DNA of 7,056 nucleotides from Clostridiales bacterium (GTDB lineage: Bacteria > Bacillota > Clostridia > Oscillospirales > Ruminococcaceae): assembly GCA_012523875.1 (NCBI GenBank), contig JAAYSW010000015.1:1-7056 (forward strand), given 5' to 3'. Each line of letters begins with the position of its first letter. Within the stretch, counting starts at the first letter, position 1. Both the position numbers and the translations under genes were made by a program. This document shows, piece by piece, positions 1 through 5,070 of the stretch. Below the pieces are notes generated by a model, which ran no database searches, was not told the DNA's origin, and worked only from the letters and a program-made list of their open reading frames with translations.

Positions 1-1154
1 CTCCCCCTCTTGCGAAGATTCATTGGTGCATTGGTGGAAATACTTGCATTATTGCAAATTACAAAGCAATTCAATGCCTCCATCAAAGCGAGATTGCTCT
101 TAGGGTTTATTCCGCTTCCATCATATAAAATCTCACCTGTAATACGGTAACCTGTACCAGTGATATCAAAGTTTTTCATATCGACAAAAATATTCTTCAC
201 TGTCATTCGATTTTCAGTTATCGTACCAGTTTTGTCGGAACATATTACCGAAGTACAACCAAGGGTTTCTACCGAATGTAGCTTGTTGACAAGTGCTTTC
301 TGCTTGAGCATACGGTTTACAGCTAGAGCAAGGGAAATTGTAACAGTTGCAGGCAACCCCTCAGGAATTGCTGCTATTGCAATAGTGATACCTGTTAAAA
401 GCATATCAAAAATAGGCTCTCCACGGAGAACTCCAGCAAAAAAAACCACTATACATACCCCAATGCAAACTATAGCAAGAATCCTGCCTAGCTCACCTAG
501 TCGCCTCTGAAGTGGAGTTTGTGGCTCATCGATTTCAGAAAGCATATCTGAGATTTTACCCATTTGAGTATTTATACCTATTTCTAAAACCTTTGCAATA
601 GCATGCCCCCCTGTAATATTTGTACCAGAATATACAATATTGTCCTTATTAAGTGAATTATCCTTATCTTCCATATCTCCAACCTGTTTCATTACTGCAA
701 CTGCCTCACCAGTAAGAATTGATTCATCAGCAAAAACTCCATCGGCACGAAGTAAAACCGCATCAGCAGGGACCTTATCACCTGATTCCAACTCAATTTT
801 ATCACCGACAACTATCTCCTCAGACTTTAAAACCACAAGTTTTCCATCCCTATAAACCTTTGCAGTCGGTGCTGTCATTCCTTTTAGCTTTTCCAGCGTT
901 TTCTCTGTCCTAAATTCCTGAACGAACCCGAGAATAGCATTTAGCATAACAATCATAATTATAGTAATAGCATCATAAACCTCTCCAAGTAGCACTGAAA
1001 TTGCAGTTGCTACAAGTAAGATTAAAACCATGGTATCCTTAAACTGTCCCATAAAAATTTTCAACGGCTTGCTTTTTTTCTTCTGCGATAGCCTGTTATA
1101 GCCATCAGAGTTAAGTTTTTGTTCTGCTTCTTTTGTTGTAAGCCCCTGATACAT
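1..1154 (-). CDS. P-type cation (Ca2+/Mn2+-type) transporting ATPase, N-terminal part, truncated by window edge
   Basis: This is an ATP-driven cation export pump of the P2 (Ca2+-ATPase/SERCA-like) family in the cytoplasmic membrane. I translated it by hand from ATG at 1154; 384 residues are visible and the frame stays open at base 1. Visible parts: a cation-ATPase N-terminal region (about 1-45), TM1-TM2 (about 38-77), and an actuator domain with TGEA at 148-151, where most relatives have TGES. TM3-TM4 follow (about 225-270) with PEGLP, whose Glu265 corresponds to the cation ligand Glu309 of SERCA. The phosphorylation motif DKTGT has its phospho-acceptor at Asp307. The start is supported by AAAGGAGAAGGATT directly before ATG. 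Most of the nucleotide-binding domain and TM5-TM10, which would help fix ion selectivity, lie outside the window. There is no N-terminal heavy-metal domain. It is transcribed divergently from a Mn2+-riboswitch operon, so Mn2+ is a possible substrate beside Ca2+; that is inference. Confidence 0.93.
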   Translation of the reverse strand, partial: MYQGLTTKEAEQKLNSDGYNRLSQKKKSKPLKIFMGQFKDTMVLILLVATAISVLLGEVYDAITIIMIVMLNAILGFVQEFRTEKTLEKLKGMTAPTAKVYRDGKLVVLKSEEIVVGDKIELESGDKVPADAVLLRADGVFADESILTGEAVAVMKQVGDMEDKDNSLNKDNIVYSGTNITGGHAIAKVLEIGINTQMGKISDMLSEIDEPQTPLQRRLGELGRILAIVCIGVCIVVFFAGVLRGEPIFDMLLTGITIAIAAIPEGLPATVTISLALAVNRMLKQKALVNKLHSVETLGCTSVICSDKTGTITENRMTVKNIFVDMKNFDITGTGYRITGEILYDGSGINPKSNLALMEALNCFVICNNASISTNAPMNLRKRG

Positions 1155-1332
1155 AATCCTTCTCCTTTTATATCAACATATTTATCATTAAAGCTTATTC
1201 GGAAAAAAGCTTGTTTATGCTTGTATATTTTCGTTTTGGAAAAGCATTATGCTAGTATGAAGGGAGTATGATAAAAAATCTTTATTTTTTATAATAAATT
1301 ATTAATAAAGATACAATAATAATAGGACTAGG

Positions 1333-1361
1333 ATTATAAAGAAAATCTAGAGTTAACTTAA
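1333..1361 (-). promoter_or_regulatory. Possible promoter of the P-type ATPase gene
   Basis: On the minus strand an exact TATAAT -10 box lies at 1338-1333. Seventeen bases upstream is only a weak -35 (TTAAGT, 1361-1356). Transcription from here would give a leader of about 170 nt. That leader contains an A+T-only hairpin (arms 1278-1286 and 1304-1312, 9 bp, followed on the minus strand by a short T run). I see no aptamer core in this leader, so the hairpin may be a weak attenuator or just A+T richness. Confidence 0.38.
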
Positions 1362-1428
1362 ACTTTATAAAACGGTAAATGCTGAAAAAATCCTTGGCAG
1401 ATTATTTAATGCCTTTTATAAAAAAATG

Positions 1429-1457
1429 TTGACATAACGCTTAATTTGGGGTATACT
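1429..1457 (+). promoter_or_regulatory. SigA-type promoter of the riboswitch/oadB-like operon
   Basis: TTGACA at 1429-1434 and TATACT at 1452-1457 are separated by exactly 17 bases, which is nearly ideal for the housekeeping sigma factor. Transcription should begin at about 1463-1466, right at the 5' strand of the riboswitch P1 stem. This position strongly supports the riboswitch call. Confidence 0.88.
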
Positions 1458-1465
1458 ATATTAAT

Positions 1466-1549
1466 AAAAGGGAGTAGCAAGCCATATTTGGCAGTATAAG
1501 CGTCAAAACGATTGAAAAATCCGCGAATACTTGAAAATGCAAGACTTTT
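1466..1549 (+). ncRNA. yybP-ykoY riboswitch (Mn2+ sensor) aptamer
   Basis: The RNA carries the conserved core of the yybP-ykoY family. P1 is AAAAG (1466-1470) pairing with CTTTT (1545-1549). The 5' internal loop GGAGTAGC is at 1471-1478. A small hairpin GCCA-TATT-TGGC is at 1481-1492. An AGTAT/ATACT stem (1493-1497 with 1527-1531) encloses the conserved CGTCAA (1501-1506). The 3' loop GCAAGA (1539-1544) closes onto P1. Known members of this family bind Mn2+ between the two loops and mostly turn genes on. I compared with the Lactococcus/Bacillus examples from memory; no covariance search was run. The aptamer begins a few bases after the predicted transcription start, and its last strand is shared with the following terminator. 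Confidence 0.87.
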
Positions 1550-1608
1550 ATTACAACGGCCATTGTCGGTTACTCGAACTACCCGTTATAATAAAGGTTT
1601 ATTTTTTT
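1545..1608 (+). terminator. Riboswitch expression platform: Rho-independent terminator
   Basis: A 15-bp stem (1545-1559 with 1583-1597, one C/A mismatch and one G-U pair by hand alignment) encloses a 23-nt loop. It is followed by a T tract at 1598-1608. The 5' arm begins with the same CTTTT that closes aptamer P1, so aptamer P1 and terminator exclude each other. Ligand-stabilised P1 should block the terminator and let transcription run into the gene at 1656, an ON switch, as reported for other Mn2+ riboswitches. Confidence 0.85.
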
Positions 1609-1641
1609 GCGTAAATCCCAAAATGATTAAGGATAATAAAA

Positions 1642-1646
1642 AAGGA
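1642..1646 (+). promoter_or_regulatory. Ribosome binding site deciding the oadB-like start
   Basis: AAGGA lies 9 bases before ATG at 1656. The reading frame is open further upstream to 1512, but that part would run through the riboswitch and terminator. The in-frame ATG at 1623 has no ribosome site, so 1656 is the start. Confidence 0.8.
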
Positions 1647-1655
1647 TGTGTTTGT

Positions 1656-2795
1656 ATGGATGGTTTTATGGAGCTGTTTGGCAACTTTGGTGAGCTTAAA
1701 TGGCAAATGGTAGTTATGTGGATTATTGGTGGTATCCTTGTTTATCTTGCAATTAAAAAGGATATGGAACCTGCACTCTTACTACCAATGGGATTTGGTT
1801 CAATCTTGGTGAATATTCCTTGGTCAGGAGCTGTTACCCAAGCATATGAAACGGGTATTGAACATGGTCCAATTGATGTTTTGTTTAATGCAGGTATAGC
1901 TAATGAACTTTTTCCACTCCTACTATTTATAGGCATAGGTGCAATGATTGATTTTGGTCCATTATTATCGAATCCTAAAATGATGCTTTTTGGTGCTGCT
2001 GCACAATTCGGAATCTTCTTCACACTTAGCCTATCAACACTACTCGGTTTTGATTTAAAAGATGCAGCTTCAATCGCTATTATAGGTGCTGCTGATGGCC
2101 CAACCTCTATTTTCGTATCACAATATTTTAATTCAAAATATGTTGGTGCAATAATCGTTGCGGCATACTCATATATGGCACTTGTTCCGATAATACAACC
2201 ACCTGTTATACGCCTTATTACAACGAAAAAAGAACGCCTTATCAAGATGCCATATAGACCTAGTTCAGTTTCAAAAATAACTAGAGTAATATTTCCAATT
2301 GCAATAACTTTAATTGCTGGAATTATAGCTCCTCGTTCAGTTGCTTTAGTTGGATTCTTAATGTTTGGAAATCTTATTCGTGAATGTGGCGTTCTTAATA
2401 GCCTTTCTGAATCCGCACAAAAGGAACTTGTAAACCTTGTTACACTGCTACTTGGTCTTACGGTTGCAACAAAAATGCAGTATGAAGCTTTCCTATCAAT
2501 TGAAACACTTATGATTATGGGACTTGGCTTAGTTGCATTTATATTCGATACAGTTGGAGGCGTAATGTTCGCTAAAGTCTTAAATCTATTCACAAAGAAT
2601 AAAATTAATCCAATGGTCGGTGCTGCTGGTATTTCAGCATTCCCAATGTCCTCAAGGGTTGTTCATAAGCTAGGACAACAGGAAGATCCTGAAAACTACT
2701 TGCTAATGCATGCAGCGGCTGCAAATGTATCTGGGCAAATTGCTTCTGTTATTGCAGGCGGTTTAATCATAACTTTAGTTGCAGGCAGAATATAG
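1656..2795 (+). CDS. Na+-translocating decarboxylase beta subunit family (OadB/GcdB/MmdB-like) membrane protein, orphan
   Basis: This 379-residue, very hydrophobic polytopic membrane protein belongs to the beta-subunit family of Na+-pumping oxaloacetate, methylmalonyl-CoA and glutaconyl-CoA decarboxylases. In those complexes the beta subunit couples carboxybiotin decarboxylation to Na+ export. The residues known as functional in Klebsiella OadB are all present with the same spacing. GAADGPT has Asp147 (Klebsiella D203) and AYSYMAL has Tyr173 (Y229). The block starting NPMVGAAG has Asn318 (N373), Gly322 (G377), Ser327 (S382) and Arg334 (R389). It therefore looks intact. No alpha (carboxyltransferase) or biotin-carrier gene is beside it; only a 47-aa OadG-like partner follows, 20 bases downstream. 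A Mn2+-type riboswitch controls it, which is odd for a decarboxylase subunit and suggests a role as a cation transporter. The family assignment is firm; substrate and coupling are unknown. Confidence 0.93.
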   Translation: MDGFMELFGNFGELKWQMVVMWIIGGILVYLAIKKDMEPALLLPMGFGSILVNIPWSGAVTQAYETGIEHGPIDVLFNAGIANELFPLLLFIGIGAMIDFGPLLSNPKMMLFGAAAQFGIFFTLSLSTLLGFDLKDAASIAIIGAADGPTSIFVSQYFNSKYVGAIIVAAYSYMALVPIIQPPVIRLITTKKERLIKMPYRPSSVSKITRVIFPIAITLIAGIIAPRSVALVGFLMFGNLIRECGVLNSLSESAQKELVNLVTLLLGLTVATKMQYEAFLSIETLMIMGLGLVAFIFDTVGGVMFAKVLNLFTKNKINPMVGAAGISAFPMSSRVVHKLGQQEDPENYLLMHAAAANVSGQIASVIAGGLIITLVAGRI

Positions 2796-2815
2796 TTTAT
2801 TGAGAGGAGATTATT

Positions 2816-2959
2816 ATGAATTTTTTAGCCTTAGATGTAGATGAAATGCTTAGAAACCTCGATATGATGGGATTAGGTATGATAGGAATCTTTATCTCAA
2901 TAGGATTGATAATGTTAGTTATTTGGCTATTGAACAAGGTTTTCCCAGGTAATAAATAA
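2816..2959 (+). CDS. OadG-related small membrane subunit
   Basis: This small gene encodes 47 residues starting at ATG 2816, with the strong ribosome site GAGAGGAG ending 8 bases upstream, and stops with TAA at 2957-2959. It has an acidic N-terminus (about 1-17, with DVDEM), one membrane span (about 19-41, rich in Gly, Ile and Leu) and a short basic tail ending in FPGNK. This resembles the N-terminal span of gamma subunits (OadG), which hold OadB in the decarboxylase complex, but it lacks the long periplasmic or cytoplasmic C-terminal tail with the metal-binding end. It lies 20 bases after the oadB-like gene and before a terminator, so the two form one operon. The likely role is a structural partner of the OadB-like protein; this rests on position and topology. 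Confidence 0.82.
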   Translation: MNFLALDVDEMLRNLDMMGLGMIGIFISIGLIMLVIWLLNKVFPGNK

Positions 2960-2976
2960 ATACCAGAATTAAAAAT

Positions 2977-3002
2977 AGGCGATGTAGCATGCTACATCGC
3001 CT
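2977..3002. terminator. Bidirectional Rho-independent terminator (perfect palindrome)
   Basis: A 26-bp perfect inverted repeat built on GGCGATGTAGC and its complement has GCATGC at the centre. It is flanked by T-rich sequence on both strands: TTAAATATTTTT on the plus strand, and an A followed by TTTTT on the minus strand. It lies between the ends of two convergent operons (stops at 2959 and 3029), so it probably ends both transcripts. Confidence 0.88.
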
Positions 3003-3028
3003 TAAATATTTTTATTAGAGATTAAGCC

Positions 3029-3202
3029 TTAACCTAATCCACATTCATCATAATCTTTCCACTTTTCATTGTACGCTTTATTGCTCATCGTCTTAAATAC
3101 TATATACACAACCGAACCTATTATTAAAATCAGCGATAATGCTGTCGGGATAACAGAGCAAAATGGTATTGTCTTAGGCTCTTTTTCAGTCTTTGTATTC
3201 AT
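3029..3202 (-). CDS. Small single-span membrane protein downstream of pspA
   Basis: This 57-residue ORF starts at ATG 3202 with an excellent ribosome site (AAAGGAG, 6 bases before the ATG) and stops with TAA at 3029-3031. It begins 20 bases after the pspA stop and ends just before the palindromic terminator, so it is the last gene of that operon. The N-terminus is basic and acidic mixed (KTEKEPK), one membrane span lies at about 14-36, and the cytoplasmic or external tail is charged (NEKWKDYDECGLG). I do not recognise a named family. Position suggests a membrane partner or anchor acting with PspA; this is inference. Its ribosome site and placement make it a real gene despite its size. Confidence 0.78.
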   Translation of the reverse strand: MNTKTEKEPKTIPFCSVIPTALSLILIIGSVVYIVFKTMSNKAYNEKWKDYDECGLG

Positions 3203-3222
3203 TTTATTCTCCTTTCAAATCC

Positions 3223-3918
3223 CTATTCAGCAGGCGTTTCTTCAGCAGTTACTTGCCCCATTTCAGCCATAAGTCTTTGCAATTCACTATCAACCTTTGA
3301 ATCGGTTTGCAGTTTAGAGAACTCATCTTCGCCAGAATCTATATCCGTGCCAGCAATTTCAGAAAAAGCCTGTGCTTCAGCTTCCTTGCGAGCAATTTTA
3401 TCCTCCATCTTATTCATCTTCTCAAAAGAACTTGATGAGTTTATCCCACCAATAGATTTAGCGAGCTGTTTTTGAGTATCAGCCATCTGTGAACGAGCAA
3501 TAAGCATTGCTTGACGGCTTTTTGCCTCCTCAAGCTTAGATTTTAGCAATTCAACTTGTTCACGAATTGCATCCGTTTGACTAGAGATTGTTTCATACAT
3601 TTCTTTGTAGTTAGAAACATCCTCATCAACCTTAACCTTATTAGCAAGTGCCTTTTTAGCAAGCTCTGTATCACCAGCTGCAAGTGCAACCTTCGCCTTA
3701 TCCTCCCAACTCTTAGATGATGCTTCTGCGTTTTTATATTGTTTTTCAGCCATTCTCTCGCTTGCAACAGCCTTTCCCAAAGCTTGAGTAGACTTACCTA
3801 ATTCCTTTTGCATATCAATAATAATCTGTTTGACCATCTTCTCAGGGTCTTCCGCCCTATCAATTAAATCGTTAACATTTGCTTTTAAAAGATCGCTTAG
3901 CCTTGAAAATATACCCAT
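3223..3918 (-). CDS. pspA: PspA/IM30 (Vipp1) family membrane-stress protein
   Basis: PspA-family proteins are ESCRT-III-like proteins that bind the inner face of damaged or stressed membranes, assemble into rods and rings and limit proton leakage. The 231-residue length is typical. The N-terminus MGIFSRLSDLLKANVNDL is the amphipathic membrane-binding helix, followed by the family signature AEDPEKM (22-28). A long Lys/Glu/Gln/Ala-rich coiled coil runs from about 29 to 185. A Gly/Asp/Glu-rich hinge (about 190-200) leads to a last helix, VDSELQRLMAEMG (209-221). The start at 3918 is chosen because GGAGGT lies 6 bases before it and because the family N-terminus begins there; an ATG at 3951 would add 11 unrelated residues. 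It sits in an operon with a four-span membrane protein upstream (58-base gap) and a 57-aa membrane protein downstream. No PspF or LiaRS regulator is visible. Confidence 0.95.
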   Translation of the reverse strand: MGIFSRLSDLLKANVNDLIDRAEDPEKMVKQIIIDMQKELGKSTQALGKAVASERMAEKQYKNAEASSKSWEDKAKVALAAGDTELAKKALANKVKVDEDVSNYKEMYETISSQTDAIREQVELLKSKLEEAKSRQAMLIARSQMADTQKQLAKSIGGINSSSSFEKMNKMEDKIARKEAEAQAFSEIAGTDIDSGEDEFSKLQTDSKVDSELQRLMAEMGQVTAEETPAE

Positions 3919-3924
3919 AATAAT

Positions 3925-3930
3925 ACCTCC
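3925..3930 (-). promoter_or_regulatory. Ribosome binding site deciding the pspA start
   Basis: GGAGGT on the minus strand is 6 bases before ATG at 3918. It lies inside the alternative longer reading frame from 3951, which therefore is very unlikely to be used. Confidence 0.85.
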
Positions 3931-3976
3931 GTTTTTATTTTTTTTATTCATATGAAAACATAAACATAAATCGCAA

Positions 3977-4453
3977 TTATTTGCGTTGGAAGAACAATGA
4001 TTTTAGTACAAGCCCTCCACCAGCAGCGATAAATCCGAACATAAGGACATAACTAAGTAATGAAGTTCTGTCGAATATAATACGAACACTCATTATTATT
4101 GCCAATAAAATGCCAAGTAGACCAATTACTGTAACAATCCACCCAAAGATTTTTCTTTCCATCATAAAGAGCATAACGATTCCGATAAGTAGTGGGATTA
4201 TCACAACACCGTTTGGGGCATTCCATGAGCCGATTGAGAAGAGACTACTTCCCCAGGTAGTGCGTATTTGGGCGGTTTGCAGTACCCAGAATAATCCGAC
4301 ACCTAGTATGACTAGTCCGATAAAAAACTGGAAGAGGTCATTTTTAGGGGAAGATTGTTTGGTATCAGCGATAGTTTTATAAGCTTGGAATCGGCGGAAC
4401 TCTCGTCTTTGTTCTTCTTCGAGTTCTTTTAGGATTTTTTTATCTTTCGACAT
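3977..4453 (-). CDS. Four-span membrane protein of the pspA operon (unknown family)
   Basis: The product is 158 residues. A charged, probably helical N-terminal segment (about 1-40, rich in Lys/Glu/Arg, for example ELEEEQRREFRRFQAY) is followed by four predicted membrane spans at about 41-60, 82-98, 103-122 and 131-150. The C-terminus is short and basic (FFQRK). There is no signal peptide; the N-terminus is expected in the cytoplasm, where its charged helix could meet the coiled coil of PspA. The start at 4453 has AAAGGGG 7 bases upstream. It is the first gene of the operon, followed after 58 bases by pspA. I do not recognise a named family. By context it may be the membrane sensor or PspA-docking partner; this is inference only. 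Confidence 0.85.
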   Translation of the reverse strand: MSKDKKILKELEEEQRREFRRFQAYKTIADTKQSSPKNDLFQFFIGLVILGVGLFWVLQTAQIRTTWGSSLFSIGSWNAPNGVVIIPLLIGIVMLFMMERKIFGWIVTVIGLLGILLAIIMSVRIIFDRTSLLSYVLMFGFIAAGGGLVLKSLFFQRK

Positions 4454-4504
4454 ATATGCACCCCTTTCGTATATTTACATTTTAATTCAATCTTTTACAT
4501 TTCT

Positions 4505-4534
4505 ATCATACATTTTCTTTTTAAATTATTTCTA
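4505..4534 (-). promoter_or_regulatory. Possible promoter of the pspA operon
   Basis: On the minus strand TATGAT (4510-4505) is a fair -10 box about 50 bases before the first start codon. The best -35 at 18 bases is only TAGAAA (4534-4529). This -35 lies inside the second copy of a 20-bp direct repeat, so the repeat may be an activator or regulator site. Weak evidence. Confidence 0.3.
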
Positions 4535-4619
4535 CTGCATTTCGCTTAGATTTCTCACATTCTCGCTTGTACCTTTTAATTTTTAATTTACCTTCCCACT
4601 TTTAAATTATTTCTACTGC
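4519..4619. repeat. 20-bp exact direct repeat upstream of the pspA operon
   Basis: The same 20 bases (minus strand, beginning GCAGTAGAAATAA) occur at 4519-4538 and 4600-4619, 81 bases apart start to start. Similarity continues weakly on one side (GCATTTCGCTTAG against GCGTTTAATTTAG on the plus strand). The downstream copy overlaps a candidate -35 region. It may be a duplicated regulator site or a remnant of a local duplication. Confidence 0.7.
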
Positions 4620-4692
4620 GTTTAATTTAGGCTGTTTAGCATTTGGCATAGTGATATTGCCATATTATATTTAGATTATTAGAACCAGCGAC

Positions 4693-4727
4693 CCAAAAGT
4701 CAAAATGGTTTTTATTTTGGCTTTTGG
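4693..4727. repeat. 14-bp stem hairpin at the left end of the repeat region
   Basis: Arms 4693-4706 and 4714-4727 pair over 14 positions with one T-G pair, around a 7-base loop. On the minus strand the loop is AAAAACC. No T tract follows on either strand, so it is not a classic terminator. It could mark the 3' end or a stabilising structure of an RNA started at the promoter at 5019-5047. Confidence 0.65.
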
Positions 4728-4775
4728 TTGAGCGGTGTTTGAGCCATCGCGGCGAATGAGCGACGCATTTCTTTG

Positions 4776-4807
4776 GTTCGTTTCTTTGTGCGAGCAAAGA
4801 AATGAAC
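4776..4807. repeat. 13-bp stem hairpin inside the repeat region
   Basis: GTTCGTTTCTTTG (4776-4788) pairs with CAAAGAAATGAAC (4795-4807), 13 positions with one G-T pair, around the 6-base loop TGCGAG. TTTCTTTG also occurs as a direct repeat just to the left (from about 4768), so alternative pairings are possible. Confidence 0.7.
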
Positions 4808-4813
4808 GTAGTA

Positions 4814-5005
4814 TTTACTAAGTGTAATGGTTAAGCTATAATTCAGAGCGTTAGCCTAAACCAGACCAAAAGCCTTGCGGCGATTGAGCATAGGAGCCTT
4901 GCGATTGATTTTACTGAGTGTAACGGTTAAATTATAATATAGAGCGTTAAACTAAATCAGAACAAGAGCCTTGCGGCGACTGAGCATAGGAGCCTTGCGA
5001 TTAAA
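4814..5005. repeat. 96-bp tandem duplication (two copies)
   Basis: Copy 1 (4814-4909) and copy 2 (4910-5005) align without gaps at a period of exactly 96; I count about 83 matching positions of 96. Each copy contains AGCCTTGCG twice, 24 bases apart (4871 and 4895; 4967 and 4991). The block around GCGGCGA-TGAGC also occurs a third time in diverged form at 4741-4761. On the minus strand each copy has an 11-codon ATG...TAG frame (4891-4856 and 4987-4952) without a good ribosome site, so I do not call it a gene. Confidence 0.85.
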
Positions 5006-5018
5006 TCAACACATCTTA

Positions 5019-5047
5019 ATTATATAATATCACCCACCCACTGTCAA
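5019..5047 (-). promoter_or_regulatory. Exact-consensus SigA promoter directed into the gene-free repeat region
   Basis: On the minus strand TTGACA (5047-5042) and TATAAT (5024-5019) are 17 bases apart, a full match to the housekeeping consensus. Transcription would start at about 5012-5014 and run through both 96-bp copies and both hairpins. It begins 24 bases after the endoglucanase stop. There is no ORF with a ribosome site within several hundred bases, and the next gene is the first of the pspA operon at 4453. Confidence 0.8.
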
Positions 5048-5070
5048 GCAATATCACAAAATATTTACAA

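Larger units (their letters stand above)
4454..5070. other. Gene-free region with repeats, hairpins and an outward promoter
   Basis: These 617 bases lie between the endoglucanase gene and the pspA operon, and I find no coding region supported by a ribosome site in them. The part at 4454-4680 is A+T-rich leader and promoter DNA with a 20-bp direct repeat. The part at about 4690-5010 is richer in G+C and carries two hairpins and a 96-bp tandem duplication. A consensus promoter at 5019-5047 points leftward into it. No terminal inverted repeats or target-site duplication are evident. The base composition of the inner part is unlike the flanks, which suggests an interspersed repeat element. Confidence 0.7.

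Noticed and set aside
160..913. Three plus-strand open frames inside the ATPase gene
   Set aside because: They are shadows of the P-type ATPase reading frame, which carries TGE, PEGLP and DKTGT motifs on the minus strand.
1191..1212. Hairpin between two AAGCTT sites in the ATPase leader
   Set aside because: Only 6 bp, each site is itself palindromic, and there is no T tract placed for termination.
1512..1655. N-terminal extension of the oadB-like gene by 48 codons
   Set aside because: It overlaps the riboswitch aptamer and terminator, has no ribosome site, and the family N-terminus fits the ATG at 1656 with AAGGA 9 bases upstream.
1742..2593. 283-residue open frame on the minus strand
   Set aside because: It is antisense to the highly conserved OadB-like gene, has no ribosome site and no recognisable domain.
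3919..3951. Longer pspA start at 3951
   Set aside because: It would place the GGAGGT ribosome site inside the coding region and add 11 residues before the family-typical MGIFSRL start.
4856..4987. Eleven-codon frames in each 96-bp repeat as a microprotein family
   Set aside because: There is no convincing ribosome site, and the frames may follow simply from the duplication; noted only as a side point of the repeat.
4814..5005. CRISPR array
   Set aside because: Only two adjacent copies exist, the similarity spans the whole 96-bp unit, and there are no unique spacers between constant repeats.
4676..5010. MITE or insertion sequence
   Set aside because: I find no terminal inverted repeats, no target-site duplication and no transposase fragment.
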